This document shows, piece after piece, positions 1 to 4,803 of a stretch of 5,950 nucleotides of DNA. A program made the position numbers and the translations under genes. The notes beneath the pieces are model-generated. The model saw nothing but the letters and a program-made list of their open reading frames with translations. It made no database searches and was not told the origin of the DNA. The stretch's first letter is position 1; the number at the start of each line of letters is the position of its first letter. The DNA comes from an uncultured Prevotella sp. GTDB taxonomy: Bacteria > Bacteroidota > Bacteroidia > Bacteroidales > Bacteroidaceae. The DNA is taken from the NCBI GenBank assembly GCA_900318855.1, contig ONMG01000073.1, positions 1-5,950 of the forward strand. Direction: 5' to 3'.

Positions 1-12
1 AGGCTGCACTCA

Positions 13-50
13 GGAATGAAAAGAAAAACTTCGTTTTTCTTTGTCATTCC
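13..50. terminator. Strong hairpin, possible terminator of an upstream gene
   Basis: Arms 13-19 plus 20-29 pair with 33-42 plus 44-50: 17 base pairs, one bulged G at 43 and a three-base TTC loop. The inner arm is A-rich on the left and T-rich on the right. No clean T-run follows (CTTCGTTTG), so termination is plausible but not certain. Its 3' arm contains the TTTG box of the promoter for the next gene, so it could also act as a regulatory structure or be a dispersed intergenic element. The gene it would terminate lies left of the window. Confidence 0.45.
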
Positions 51-70
51 CTTCGTTTGCACTATCTTTG
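40..70 (+). promoter_or_regulatory. Bacteroidetes-type sigma-ABfr promoter
   Basis: TTTG at 40-43 (the -33 box) is followed after exactly 19 bases by TATCTTTG at 63-70, a full match to the Bacteroidetes -7 consensus TAnnTTTG. Transcription would start a few bases after 70. This decides the start of the downstream gene: the TTG at 57 lies upstream of the transcript, so ATG 87 or ATG 93 must be used. The leader would be only about 10-17 bases and shows no Shine-Dalgarno, which is common in this phylum. Confidence 0.75.
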
Positions 71-86
71 CCAAAAATTATATCCT

Positions 87-1478
87 ATGACTATGAGTCA
101 CTTACTATTACTGGCATTCTCACTGCTAACCTTGACTGGGCTAGCACAAACAAAGACGAGTAAAAACACTTCTTTTCAGCCGCATGACGGATACTGGGTA
201 ACACCCGAAGATTTCGGCTGCCGCGGCGACAGTGTGACTGACGACACAGAAGCCTTGCAGCGGGCCATCGACTACTGCCGCACCCAAGGACGCACGCTGC
301 GATCTACTCGTGGACGCATCTATGCCATCAGCCGTCCACTCGACCTCAGCCGCTCAGCCCTTTTCGAACTGAACTTCGGTGGTGCGGAAATAAAAGCCGT
401 GAAAGCCATGGACTACATGATGAAGATCGACAATGGCTCCTACACCAGCAACGAGTTCAAAATTAGGCATAAGACGGTCTACAACGACTTGCTGCTCGAC
501 TGCAACGGCATAGCTGGTGGCATACAACTCAATGAAGGAGTAAAGACCTTGTTCGACAAACTCATGGTGCGCAACTGTCCTACTAAGGCTTTTCACCTTG
601 TTGACGGCTACGAAGTGTTCGTCACAAACTCTCACTTTCAATGTCTCTCCGACCGCGATTCCTATGGACTTTATCTCGAAACGGGTGACTCGCATTTCAG
701 CAACATCGTTGTTATTGACGCTCACACCGCCGTTTATCAAAAGACCAACGGCACCAACTTCTTCGATAAGATTCACGCATGGATGCTCTCTCACGCTGAA
801 GGTTCCACTTTCTTTGATGTCAGCGGACTCGTACTGCTCAACGAAGGCTACTGCGACACTTCGCAAAAAGGCTACAACATGCATGGCTTCACCATCATGA
901 AACTCATAGGCTGCCACCATCTCAACAACTCCAGCGTCTACGATACAAAGACTGCCGCGACCCTCTTCAACTTCAGCAAACCCGAACTGGCTCAGACCTG
1001 CAACATCACTGCCTATGGCTGCAATTTCAATGGAGGCGATATAAAGACCTATCTTTCGAACATTGACGAGAATCGCATACAATTCCGCGACTGCTTCTAC
1101 GGTTCCAACATCATTGGCTCATGGGGGCGCTATCCGCTCCATGCCGCATCGGGTATAGGCCTTCAAGACTGCTGGGCTACGATAGGTGACAACAACGTGT
1201 CACTGCGCCCAGAGATAGACCAAAGCAGTCACCTGCATATTGATGCTACAGTGGAACACAAAACCGGCCGTGAGGCCTCATTCGCCTTGGGCACCGTTCC
1301 TCAGCTGTTCCAACCCAAACGGCCGGCTCATGCAGCTTGTGTCCTGACCTTTACGGATGGCAGTACAGGAATAGGGATTCTGACTGTTCAAACCGACGGA
1401 CAGCTAACTGTCAGCAAGCAGAAAGCTGACCAACGGAAAACGGTAGCGCAAGTGGAGAGCGACCTCTATTTTAAATAG
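87..1478 (+). CDS. Secreted right-handed beta-helix protein, Pectate_lyase_3 (tailspike-like) type
   Basis: 463 residues from ATG 87; ATG 93 is equally possible. Residues 1-20 form a signal peptide (short polar start, Leu-rich core, likely cut in GLA|Q). There is no lipobox Cys, so the product should be periplasmic or secreted rather than a lipoprotein. Residues 42-61 carry the Pectate_lyase_3 signature: DFG, then GD, VTDDT and a QRAI helix. This motif caps a parallel beta-helix in pectate-lyase-like, tailspike and glycan-modifying proteins. The middle (about 90-390) is rich in Asn, Gly and short beta repeats, consistent with helix coils. Residues 404-443 (VPQLFQPKRP, then TDGSTGIGIL and TDGQLTV) resemble the C-terminal binding domains of phage tail fibres. 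I infer a polysaccharide-binding or -cleaving role. No catalytic residues can be assigned by eye, so lyase activity is not established. The gene stands alone behind its own promoter. Confidence 0.82.
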   Translation: MTMSHLLLLAFSLLTLTGLAQTKTSKNTSFQPHDGYWVTPEDFGCRGDSVTDDTEALQRAIDYCRTQGRTLRSTRGRIYAISRPLDLSRSALFELNFGGAEIKAVKAMDYMMKIDNGSYTSNEFKIRHKTVYNDLLLDCNGIAGGIQLNEGVKTLFDKLMVRNCPTKAFHLVDGYEVFVTNSHFQCLSDRDSYGLYLETGDSHFSNIVVIDAHTAVYQKTNGTNFFDKIHAWMLSHAEGSTFFDVSGLVLLNEGYCDTSQKGYNMHGFTIMKLIGCHHLNNSSVYDTKTAATLFNFSKPELAQTCNITAYGCNFNGGDIKTYLSNIDENRIQFRDCFYGSNIIGSWGRYPLHAASGIGLQDCWATIGDNNVSLRPEIDQSSHLHIDATVEHKTGREASFALGTVPQLFQPKRPAHAACVLTFTDGSTGIGILTVQTDGQLTVSKQKADQRKTVAQVESDLYFK

Positions 1479-1480
1479 AG
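1464..1480. repeat. Palindrome spanning the stop codon
   Basis: CTCTATTT at 1464-1471 and AAATAGAG at 1473-1480 are perfect reverse complements around one base and include the TAG stop. As RNA this gives a six-pair AU-rich stem. No T-run follows, so it is a weak terminator candidate at best, and chance in AT-rich sequence is possible. Confidence 0.3.
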
Positions 1481-1513
1481 ACTTGATTTTCTGACTCGCA
1501 ACCACTGCACCAG

Positions 1514-1635
1514 CTTAGTTTCAGGGTTTTTCTTGCTCTGATGCTGGGTCTGAGGCACGAAGGCTGTTTCTTGTTCAGCGCCGGATTGCCGAAGCACCGC
1601 TTCGGAGCTGGGACGGCACCGTAGAAGAAACTAAG
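1514..1635. repeat. Nested inverted repeats in gene-free stretch
   Basis: The stretch 1479-1710 has no convincing gene. It holds CTTAGTTTC (1514-1522) paired with GAAACTAAG (1627-1635). Inside these lie GTTTCTT (1566-1572) with AAGAAAC (1625-1631), which competes for part of the same arm, then GCCG (1580-1583) with CGGC (1614-1617). In the centre is a perfect hairpin, CCGAAGC ACC GCTTCGG (1589-1605). The concentric arrangement suggests a dispersed intergenic element or a structured RNA of about 120 bases. A short open frame at 1519-1686 on the plus strand has no start codon. I do not recognise a known RNA family. Confidence 0.35.
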
Positions 1636-1710
1636 GGCGCAAAGCCTATCACAGCAAGGAGGTTTTACTGGCTATTGTCAAAGTAGGATGCGCTTTCCTG
1701 CTTTCGTTAC

Positions 1711-2120
1711 TTACATAAAAATATCACTTGTGTCAATTAAGGTTGACGCATTGATGAAGTCAGGAAGACGGTCTTTGTACACAGAGAGGCTTCGACCGCT
1801 TACGCAATTTTCGGCCTTTTCCTCCACGGAGATGATGTCTGTCTCATGGTACGGCACAAATTCCATCTCAGCCCGGCTGTCAGGCTACCAGTAGTGAGGA
1901 ATGTCTCCGTTGAGCAAGGTCATCAACAATTGCAGTATTGCATTTCCTGCCACACTGCCCTTAAACTCCGTATGGTTGGCATATCTACATCTTTAAGTAC
2001 AGAAAAATGCAGATAATGACATTTCTCTGCGGTTACCTGCGCTAAGTTAAGTATTTCCCAACAATCAAGGAAAAGCTCCCGATGGTTTCTGCTCACATCT
2101 TTTCTCAGTAACCGTAGCAT
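1711..2120 (-). pseudogene. Decayed gene of unknown function
   Basis: The ATG at 2118-2120 directly abuts the TGA of the HAD hydrolase gene, so it may once have been translationally coupled to it. The first frame reads about 45 sensible residues (LFLDCWEILNLAQVT, then KCHYLHFSVLKDVD). A shift somewhere within 1925-1992 then leads into another frame that reads NHTEFKGSVAGNAILQLLM, an in-frame amber TAG at 1885-1887, EMEFVPYHETDIISVEEK and VYKDRLPDFINASTLID, and ends at TAA 1711-1713. The protein-like composition on both sides of the breaks suggests a former protein of about 135 residues. I do not recognise the family. Alternatively only the first 65-residue frame (1923-2120) is expressed, or the whole stretch is non-coding. 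Confidence 0.4.
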
Positions 2121-2846
2121 TCATAAGATTGTCTCTATCTCAATCAGCTTGTCGACGATATAGTTCGGTTGTCGGTTCAAGCACTGCGGGTCAACATTCC
2201 AGCGGTTGAAGAAGATGGTGTCCAATCCTGCATTGATGGCTCCGGCAATGTCCGTGTCATAGTGATCGCCAATCATGATGGTCGTCTCGCACTGCGCACC
2301 CGTCTTGGCAAAAGCGTAGTCAAAGAACTCCTTGCGGGGTTTGTTGGCACCGGCATCCTCACTAAGGATGATAGTAGTGAAATAGTCCTCTAATCCTGCG
2401 GACTTCAGTTTACGGAACTGCACCTCGTGAAAGCCATTGCTACAGACATGCAGCCGGTAGCCTTTGCCTCTGAGATAGTCCAAGAGCTCTTTCGCTCCCG
2501 GTACGGTACCAGGTTCCTGCGATATGATATCGCCATAACGGTCACTGGCAGCAACGCACCACTCCGGGTTAATCCACGACGTGTCGCCGCCGCATGCCTT
2601 CACCATCTCTGTAACCGGTCGGCGATAGCGCTCCACGATCAGCGTGTCACGGTCTATCTCGCCATGGGCATATTTCGCCCAGACATCAACGTTTGTTGCA
2701 AAGTACGCGTCTCTGAACGCTTCGTAGGACGGCATGATTCGCTCCCAATGCCGCTCGTCGAAGAGCTTCTTCAGCGCTATCATACTGTTGCCGTGAGTGT
2801 CGTAGAGCGTATCGTCGAAATCTACAAACAAATCTTTATAAATCAT
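2121..2846 (-). CDS. HAD-family hydrolase, YjjG-like noncanonical pyrimidine nucleotidase
   Basis: 241 residues from ATG 2844-2846. All four HAD motifs are present: motif I DFDDTLYDT at 9-17 (nucleophile D9, general acid D11), motif II SN at 136-137 (VCSNGF), motif III K169 (ANKP), and motif IV GDHYDTD at 193-199 (D194, D198). The helical segment between motifs I and II (about 18-115) is the C1 cap of subfamily IA. Length, the SNGF and SEDAGANKP stretches and the INAGLDTIFFN ending fit the YjjG family, whose members remove the phosphate from noncanonical pyrimidine nucleoside monophosphates and help clear them from the pool. It is cytosolic, with no signal peptide. The start lies 25 bases after the hydrolase remnant. 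No promoter of its own is visible in that gap, so transcription may come from further upstream. Another IA phosphatase specificity, such as phosphoglycolate, cannot be excluded. Confidence 0.85.
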   Translation of the reverse strand: MIYKDLFVDFDDTLYDTHGNSMIALKKLFDERHWERIMPSYEAFRDAYFATNVDVWAKYAHGEIDRDTLIVERYRRPVTEMVKACGGDTSWINPEWCVAASDRYGDIISQEPGTVPGAKELLDYLRGKGYRLHVCSNGFHEVQFRKLKSAGLEDYFTTIILSEDAGANKPRKEFFDYAFAKTGAQCETTIMIGDHYDTDIAGAINAGLDTIFFNRWNVDPQCLNRQPNYIVDKLIEIETIL

Positions 2847-2871
2847 AGGATTAATCTTATTCGCTCAACCA

Positions 2872-3201
2872 TCAGTATTTGATATTTGCCACACATTCTA
2901 CATCGCGCCATCGAGGATTGCTTTTCATCTCCGGACTGCTACCCATGAAAGCCTTGCCAGCCGACTTGTCGTTTTTGAGCCAATAAGCGAACCATGCCGC
3001 AAGATAAGATTCGCTCTCCATAATGTTATCGCCATGGTTTTTTGTCTTGTCGGCTAATCGGCCTATAACAACTGGCACTGCCGGATGAGCAGTATGTATC
3101 AGTCGCAATTCCTCTCGCATGTCGGCAATTCCACAAATGCGGTTATCCTTTCCGTCGCCACCATCATTAAGTCGTCCTGCCGCCGAACTGGCTGTTATCA
3201 A
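2872..3201 (-). pseudogene. C-terminal remnant of an alpha/beta hydrolase, fused to foreign 5' sequence
   Basis: An open frame of 109 codons starts only with TTG (3199-3201) and ends in TGA at 2872. Its last 60 or so residues look like the end of an alpha/beta hydrolase: a VPVVIG strand, KNHGDN with a likely catalytic His, then YLAAWFAYWLKNDKSAGKAF and SNPRWRDVE, a pattern familiar from Bacteroidetes esterases (family knowledge, not searched). The nucleophile elbow and the rest of the alpha/beta core are absent. The first part, up to about 3090, may instead be frame-shifted helicase sequence (GKDNRICGIADMREELRLI recalls the CRLLIGM...EEL stretch of PLD-helicases); this is inference. The frame overlaps the helicase 5' remnant in another frame, as expected for a deletion junction. 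A functional small protein is unlikely. Confidence 0.55.
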
Positions 3202-3346
3202 TAACCTGATCTATGATGCGCTCCCAACCACGAAGGTTGAAGGAGCCAACGCAGAAGTCAACACACTTGACGAGCGGATTGTCCATCATCTGCTTTAGTC
3301 CGTCCTCGAACTTGTCGTTTATATTGTCATAGATGCATGCTTCCAT
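3167..3346 (-). pseudogene. 5' remnant of a PLD-domain helicase (defence type)
   Basis: ATG 3344-3346 opens 59 codons reading MEACIYDNINDKF, GLKQMM, then VDFCVGSFNLRGWERIIDQV, and stops at TAA 3167-3169. The pattern YDNINDKF...VDFCVGYFNLRGW is the start of a family of very large Bacteroidetes proteins with an N-terminal phospholipase-D-like nuclease domain followed by an SNF2/DEAD-type helicase (family knowledge). Those proteins run to around 1000 residues; here only about 50 authentic residues remain, so both the nuclease HKD motifs and the helicase are gone. The family form GYFNLRGW appears here as GSFNLRGW. The start and an upstream -7 box are intact, while the 3' side is joined to a hydrolase remnant. 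Such genes typically occur in restriction or phage-defence loci, so this marks a lost defence gene. Confidence 0.7.
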
Positions 3347-3374
3347 TATAAGAACATTTGTAGGCTTAGTGGGT

Positions 3375-3382
3375 CAAAGTTA
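3375..3382 (-). promoter_or_regulatory. Promoter -7 element of the truncated helicase gene
   Basis: Read on the minus strand, 3382-3375 is TAACTTTG, a full match to TAnnTTTG, 28 bases ahead of the ATG at 3346. No good TTTG -33 box is seen at the expected 19-21 base spacing, so the promoter is supported by the -7 box and its position only. If active it would now transcribe the two remnants and possibly the HAD gene. Confidence 0.5.
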
Positions 3383-3576
3383 CAAAAATATTGCGAGTGA
3401 GAGATAGAAATCTTTTGGAAATTACCTTCGACTGTGTATTTTTCCTCGGCCATTTAAGGCAGGTGATCACTTGTCTCCATTTTCCGACGGAGAACTACTC
3501 TCCAGCTACATCAACATGGACAGGGGCGTGAAGATGGCCCGTGACAATATCATTGAGTGCAAGTCCATCGCTATCA

Positions 3577-3609
3577 AATTTTATGCGCCGAGGCGCAATT
3601 TTACGCGCC
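3577..3609. repeat. Short direct duplication with period 20
   Basis: AATTTTATGCGCC at 3577-3589 recurs as AATTTTACGCGCC at 3597-3609, with one difference. Between them GCGC CGAG GCGC (3585-3596) can form a small hairpin. It lies about 45 bases from the larger palindrome and may be part of the same element. Confidence 0.4.
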
Positions 3610-3655
3610 AGCGATTTTCGTCATGGGCAGGCTTGGGCCCCGTAAAGGGTGAGGA

Positions 3656-3708
3656 TAAAACTACGGGACAGCCGTCGAGCTTGCTCGCAAGGCGATCCCG
3701 TAGCTTTA
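3656..3708. repeat. Compound palindrome, REP-like or terminator-like
   Basis: TAAAACTACGGGA (3656-3668) pairs with TCCCGTAGCTTTA (3696-3708) over 13 positions with one G-T wobble. Inside, GCC (3671-3673) pairs with GGC (3691-3693), and CGAG CTTG CTCG (3676-3687) forms the tip. The layered hairpin of 53 bases is far beyond chance. On either strand it ends in a short T-rich run, so bidirectional termination is possible, but no adjacent gene needs it. A REP-like dispersed element or the end of a lost mobile element are alternatives. Confidence 0.5.
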
Positions 3709-3915
3709 GCCTCAGAGCTCCGTTGGGAGTGAAAGTCTGTTCATGACCATTGTCCTTCACCTTTATCTTCACGCATCAACCACCTAGCAGACACAAAGGA
3801 TTTAAAGGGTTTCGAACTAAATCTATAATCGATTAGTTAGTCAATGTTTGGATGCAATCCACATAGAAGCCCATCATAAGTTGACCAAGCATAGGCCTTG
3901 GCTGCTCTGCTCCTT

Positions 3916-4004
3916 GGTTCTTGTGAGGTAAAATCCAAGGTCTTGAGGGGCTGATGCTACGGTCTTAAGGGGTAAAAGCAACGGTCCTGATATTGTAATG
4001 CTAT
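3916..4004. repeat. Four degenerate tandem units of about 22 bases
   Basis: GGTCTT begins at 3939 and again at 3961, and GGTCCT at 3983: an exact 22-base period. A first, 23-base unit beginning GGTTCTTG starts at 3916. The core reads GGTCTTnAGGGG, followed by a variable tail; units 2 and 4 share ATGCTA. The array ends just before the terminator of the HU-HIG gene. The iteron-like period is notable, but the array lies downstream, not upstream, of the DNA-binding gene and no replication gene is present. A decaying minisatellite is the simplest reading. Confidence 0.55.
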
Positions 4005-4006
4005 AG

Positions 4007-4059
4007 AAAAAGATCGTTCGTTACGTAGCAAATCATCAAGAGCTACGCAGCAAACGATC
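4007..4059 (-). terminator. Hairpin terminator of the HU-HIG gene
   Basis: 4012-4029 pairs with 4042-4059 over 18 positions with two mismatches and one G-T pair, around a 12-base loop. On the minus strand the stem is followed directly by five T (4011-4007), a standard intrinsic terminator shape, about 35 bases beyond the stop codon of the HU-HIG gene. CCTTT follows on the plus strand, so weak bidirectional action is possible. Confidence 0.7.
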
Positions 4060-4093
4060 CTTTGTCAGTCACCTAAATCGAGCGGTGAAAATG

Positions 4094-4651
4094 CTAAATC
4101 TCGGTATAGACGTTGGTAGTGCCAATCTTCGTCTTTTGCAGAATAGGGTTGTCGCCTTTTGTCATGTTCTCAAGGCACTTCCTTGCCGAATGGGCGCTTA
4201 GTCCGGTAGCTTGGCTATATTCGTTCACTGTGACAAAGCGGTTGCCGTTGGCATCTGACGACAGACAACTTTCAAGTTCAGCATTGCGCTGGCTGTAGTA
4301 ATTGGTGTCCATCGGATGATGGCGGCGATCTATCTGAATGCTCTGAAACTGTCGCAGCACAGCCTCCCGGAACTCCTTTGTTGGGCGAAAGTCTATACCA
4401 CTCAGCCAAATGTATTTAGCTGTTACTACCTCATCCTCTGTCATTGTTCTCAGGAGCTGAGGCTTGATGTAGAAACTGCCAATAGGAGTTTTCACGCGTT
4501 TGTGCTCGCCGATGAGAGAGGGAATGGCATACATCAGTGCATTAAAGCATCGGGTGACATAGCCTCTTGGCAGATTCTCATACTCATGGCAAAAGCTGTC
4601 AAGCTTGTCAAGTCCTACTTCCTCATAGGCATTGGATGCCACATAGAGCAA
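4094..4651 (-). CDS. HU-HIG type DNA-binding protein with C-terminal helix-turn-helix
   Basis: 185 residues if started at TTG 4649-4651. Residues 13-66 match the HU/IHF-like fold of the Bacteroidetes HU-HIG group (HU fused to winged HTH, Ig or Gly-rich tail): helices LDKLDSF and YVTRCFNALMYAIPSLIG, then KTPIGSFYIK, equivalent to the GxFxx turn of HU. GIDFRPTKEFRE (85-96) closes the domain in the usual way. A charged linker (97-137) leads to a winged-HTH-like tail: FVTVNEYSQATGLSAHSARKCLENM, then ILQKTKIGTTNVY. It probably binds DNA as a nucleoid or regulatory protein; its target is unknown. There is no in-frame ATG before residue 40. The frame stays open upstream for 17 codons (reading SFTGNIK just before the TTG), and that part may also be homologous, so the 5' end may be eroded. 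GTG at 4640-4642 is another possible start. A hairpin terminator follows the stop. Confidence 0.68.
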   Translation of the reverse strand: MLYVASNAYEEVGLDKLDSFCHEYENLPRGYVTRCFNALMYAIPSLIGEHKRVKTPIGSFYIKPQLLRTMTEDEVVTAKYIWLSGIDFRPTKEFREAVLRQFQSIQIDRRHHPMDTNYYSQRNAELESCLSSDANGNRFVTVNEYSQATGLSAHSARKCLENMTKGDNPILQKTKIGTTNVYTEI

Positions 4652-4686
4652 CTTTATGTTTCCTGTAAATGAATCTATGCGGAAAG

Positions 4687-4740
4687 AAAAAATCTCTTCT
4701 TCTCAAGTTCTTGAGACAAAAGGAATCAGAATTTGAGAAG
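4687..4740 (-). terminator. Possible terminator of the DXS-like gene
   Basis: Two alternative stems exist: TCTCAA (4701-4706) with TTGAGA (4711-4716) around a four-base loop, and CTTCTCAA (4699-4706) with TTGAGAAG (4733-4740). On the minus strand a run of six T (4692-4687) follows after a gap of about 6-8 bases, longer than in ideal terminators. The position, about 60-110 bases after the stop of the DXS-like gene and before the HU-HIG frame, fits. Confidence 0.4.
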
Positions 4741-4803
4741 GAGAGAATTACTTGCGAATCATTGCGAAATGGTGAGAAAAGTCGCAGAAGAGTGTCTACG
4801 CCA

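Larger units (their letters stand above)
3383..4006. other. Gene-poor stretch with repeats
   Basis: No convincing gene. A plus-strand frame open from about 3408 to 3746 contains DGELLSSYINMDRGVKMARDNIIE, which looks protein-like, but it has only a TTG start (3471) and runs through the palindrome at 3656-3708. A minus-strand frame of 63 codons (3581-3772, GTG start) ends in PAHDENRWRVKLRLGA and overlaps the same repeats. Neither is recognised. The stretch also carries the duplication at 3577-3609, the compound palindrome at 3656-3708 and the repeat array at 3916-4004, and most resembles a repeat-rich scar between unrelated genes. Confidence 0.5.

Noticed and set aside
57..86. TTG start at 57 for the beta-helix protein
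   Set aside because: It lies between the -33 and -7 promoter boxes, so it would not be in the mRNA; the signal peptide begins naturally at ATG 87 or 93.
354..1082. Long minus-strand open frame of 242 codons opposite the beta-helix gene
   Set aside because: It is a shadow: the plus frame has a signal peptide and a clear domain signature, and the antisense product shows no recognisable motif.
1519..1686. Plus-strand frame ending in GAKPITARRFYWLLSK, possible transposase tail
   Set aside because: No start codon, no DDE or other transposase motif, and it coincides with the nested inverted repeats; not enough to call a mobile element.
3471..3746. Plus-strand frame of 91 codons with TTG start
   Set aside because: The first 35 residues look protein-like, but the rest is translated repeat and no start signal or family is evident.
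3581..3772. Minus-strand frame of 63 codons with GTG start
   Set aside because: It is largely made of the palindrome and duplication, has no promoter or ribosome site and no recognised family; kept only as a note in the gene-poor stretch.
3916..4060. CRISPR array or plasmid origin
   Set aside because: Repeats are degenerate and directly abutting with no spacers, and no cas or replication initiator gene is present.
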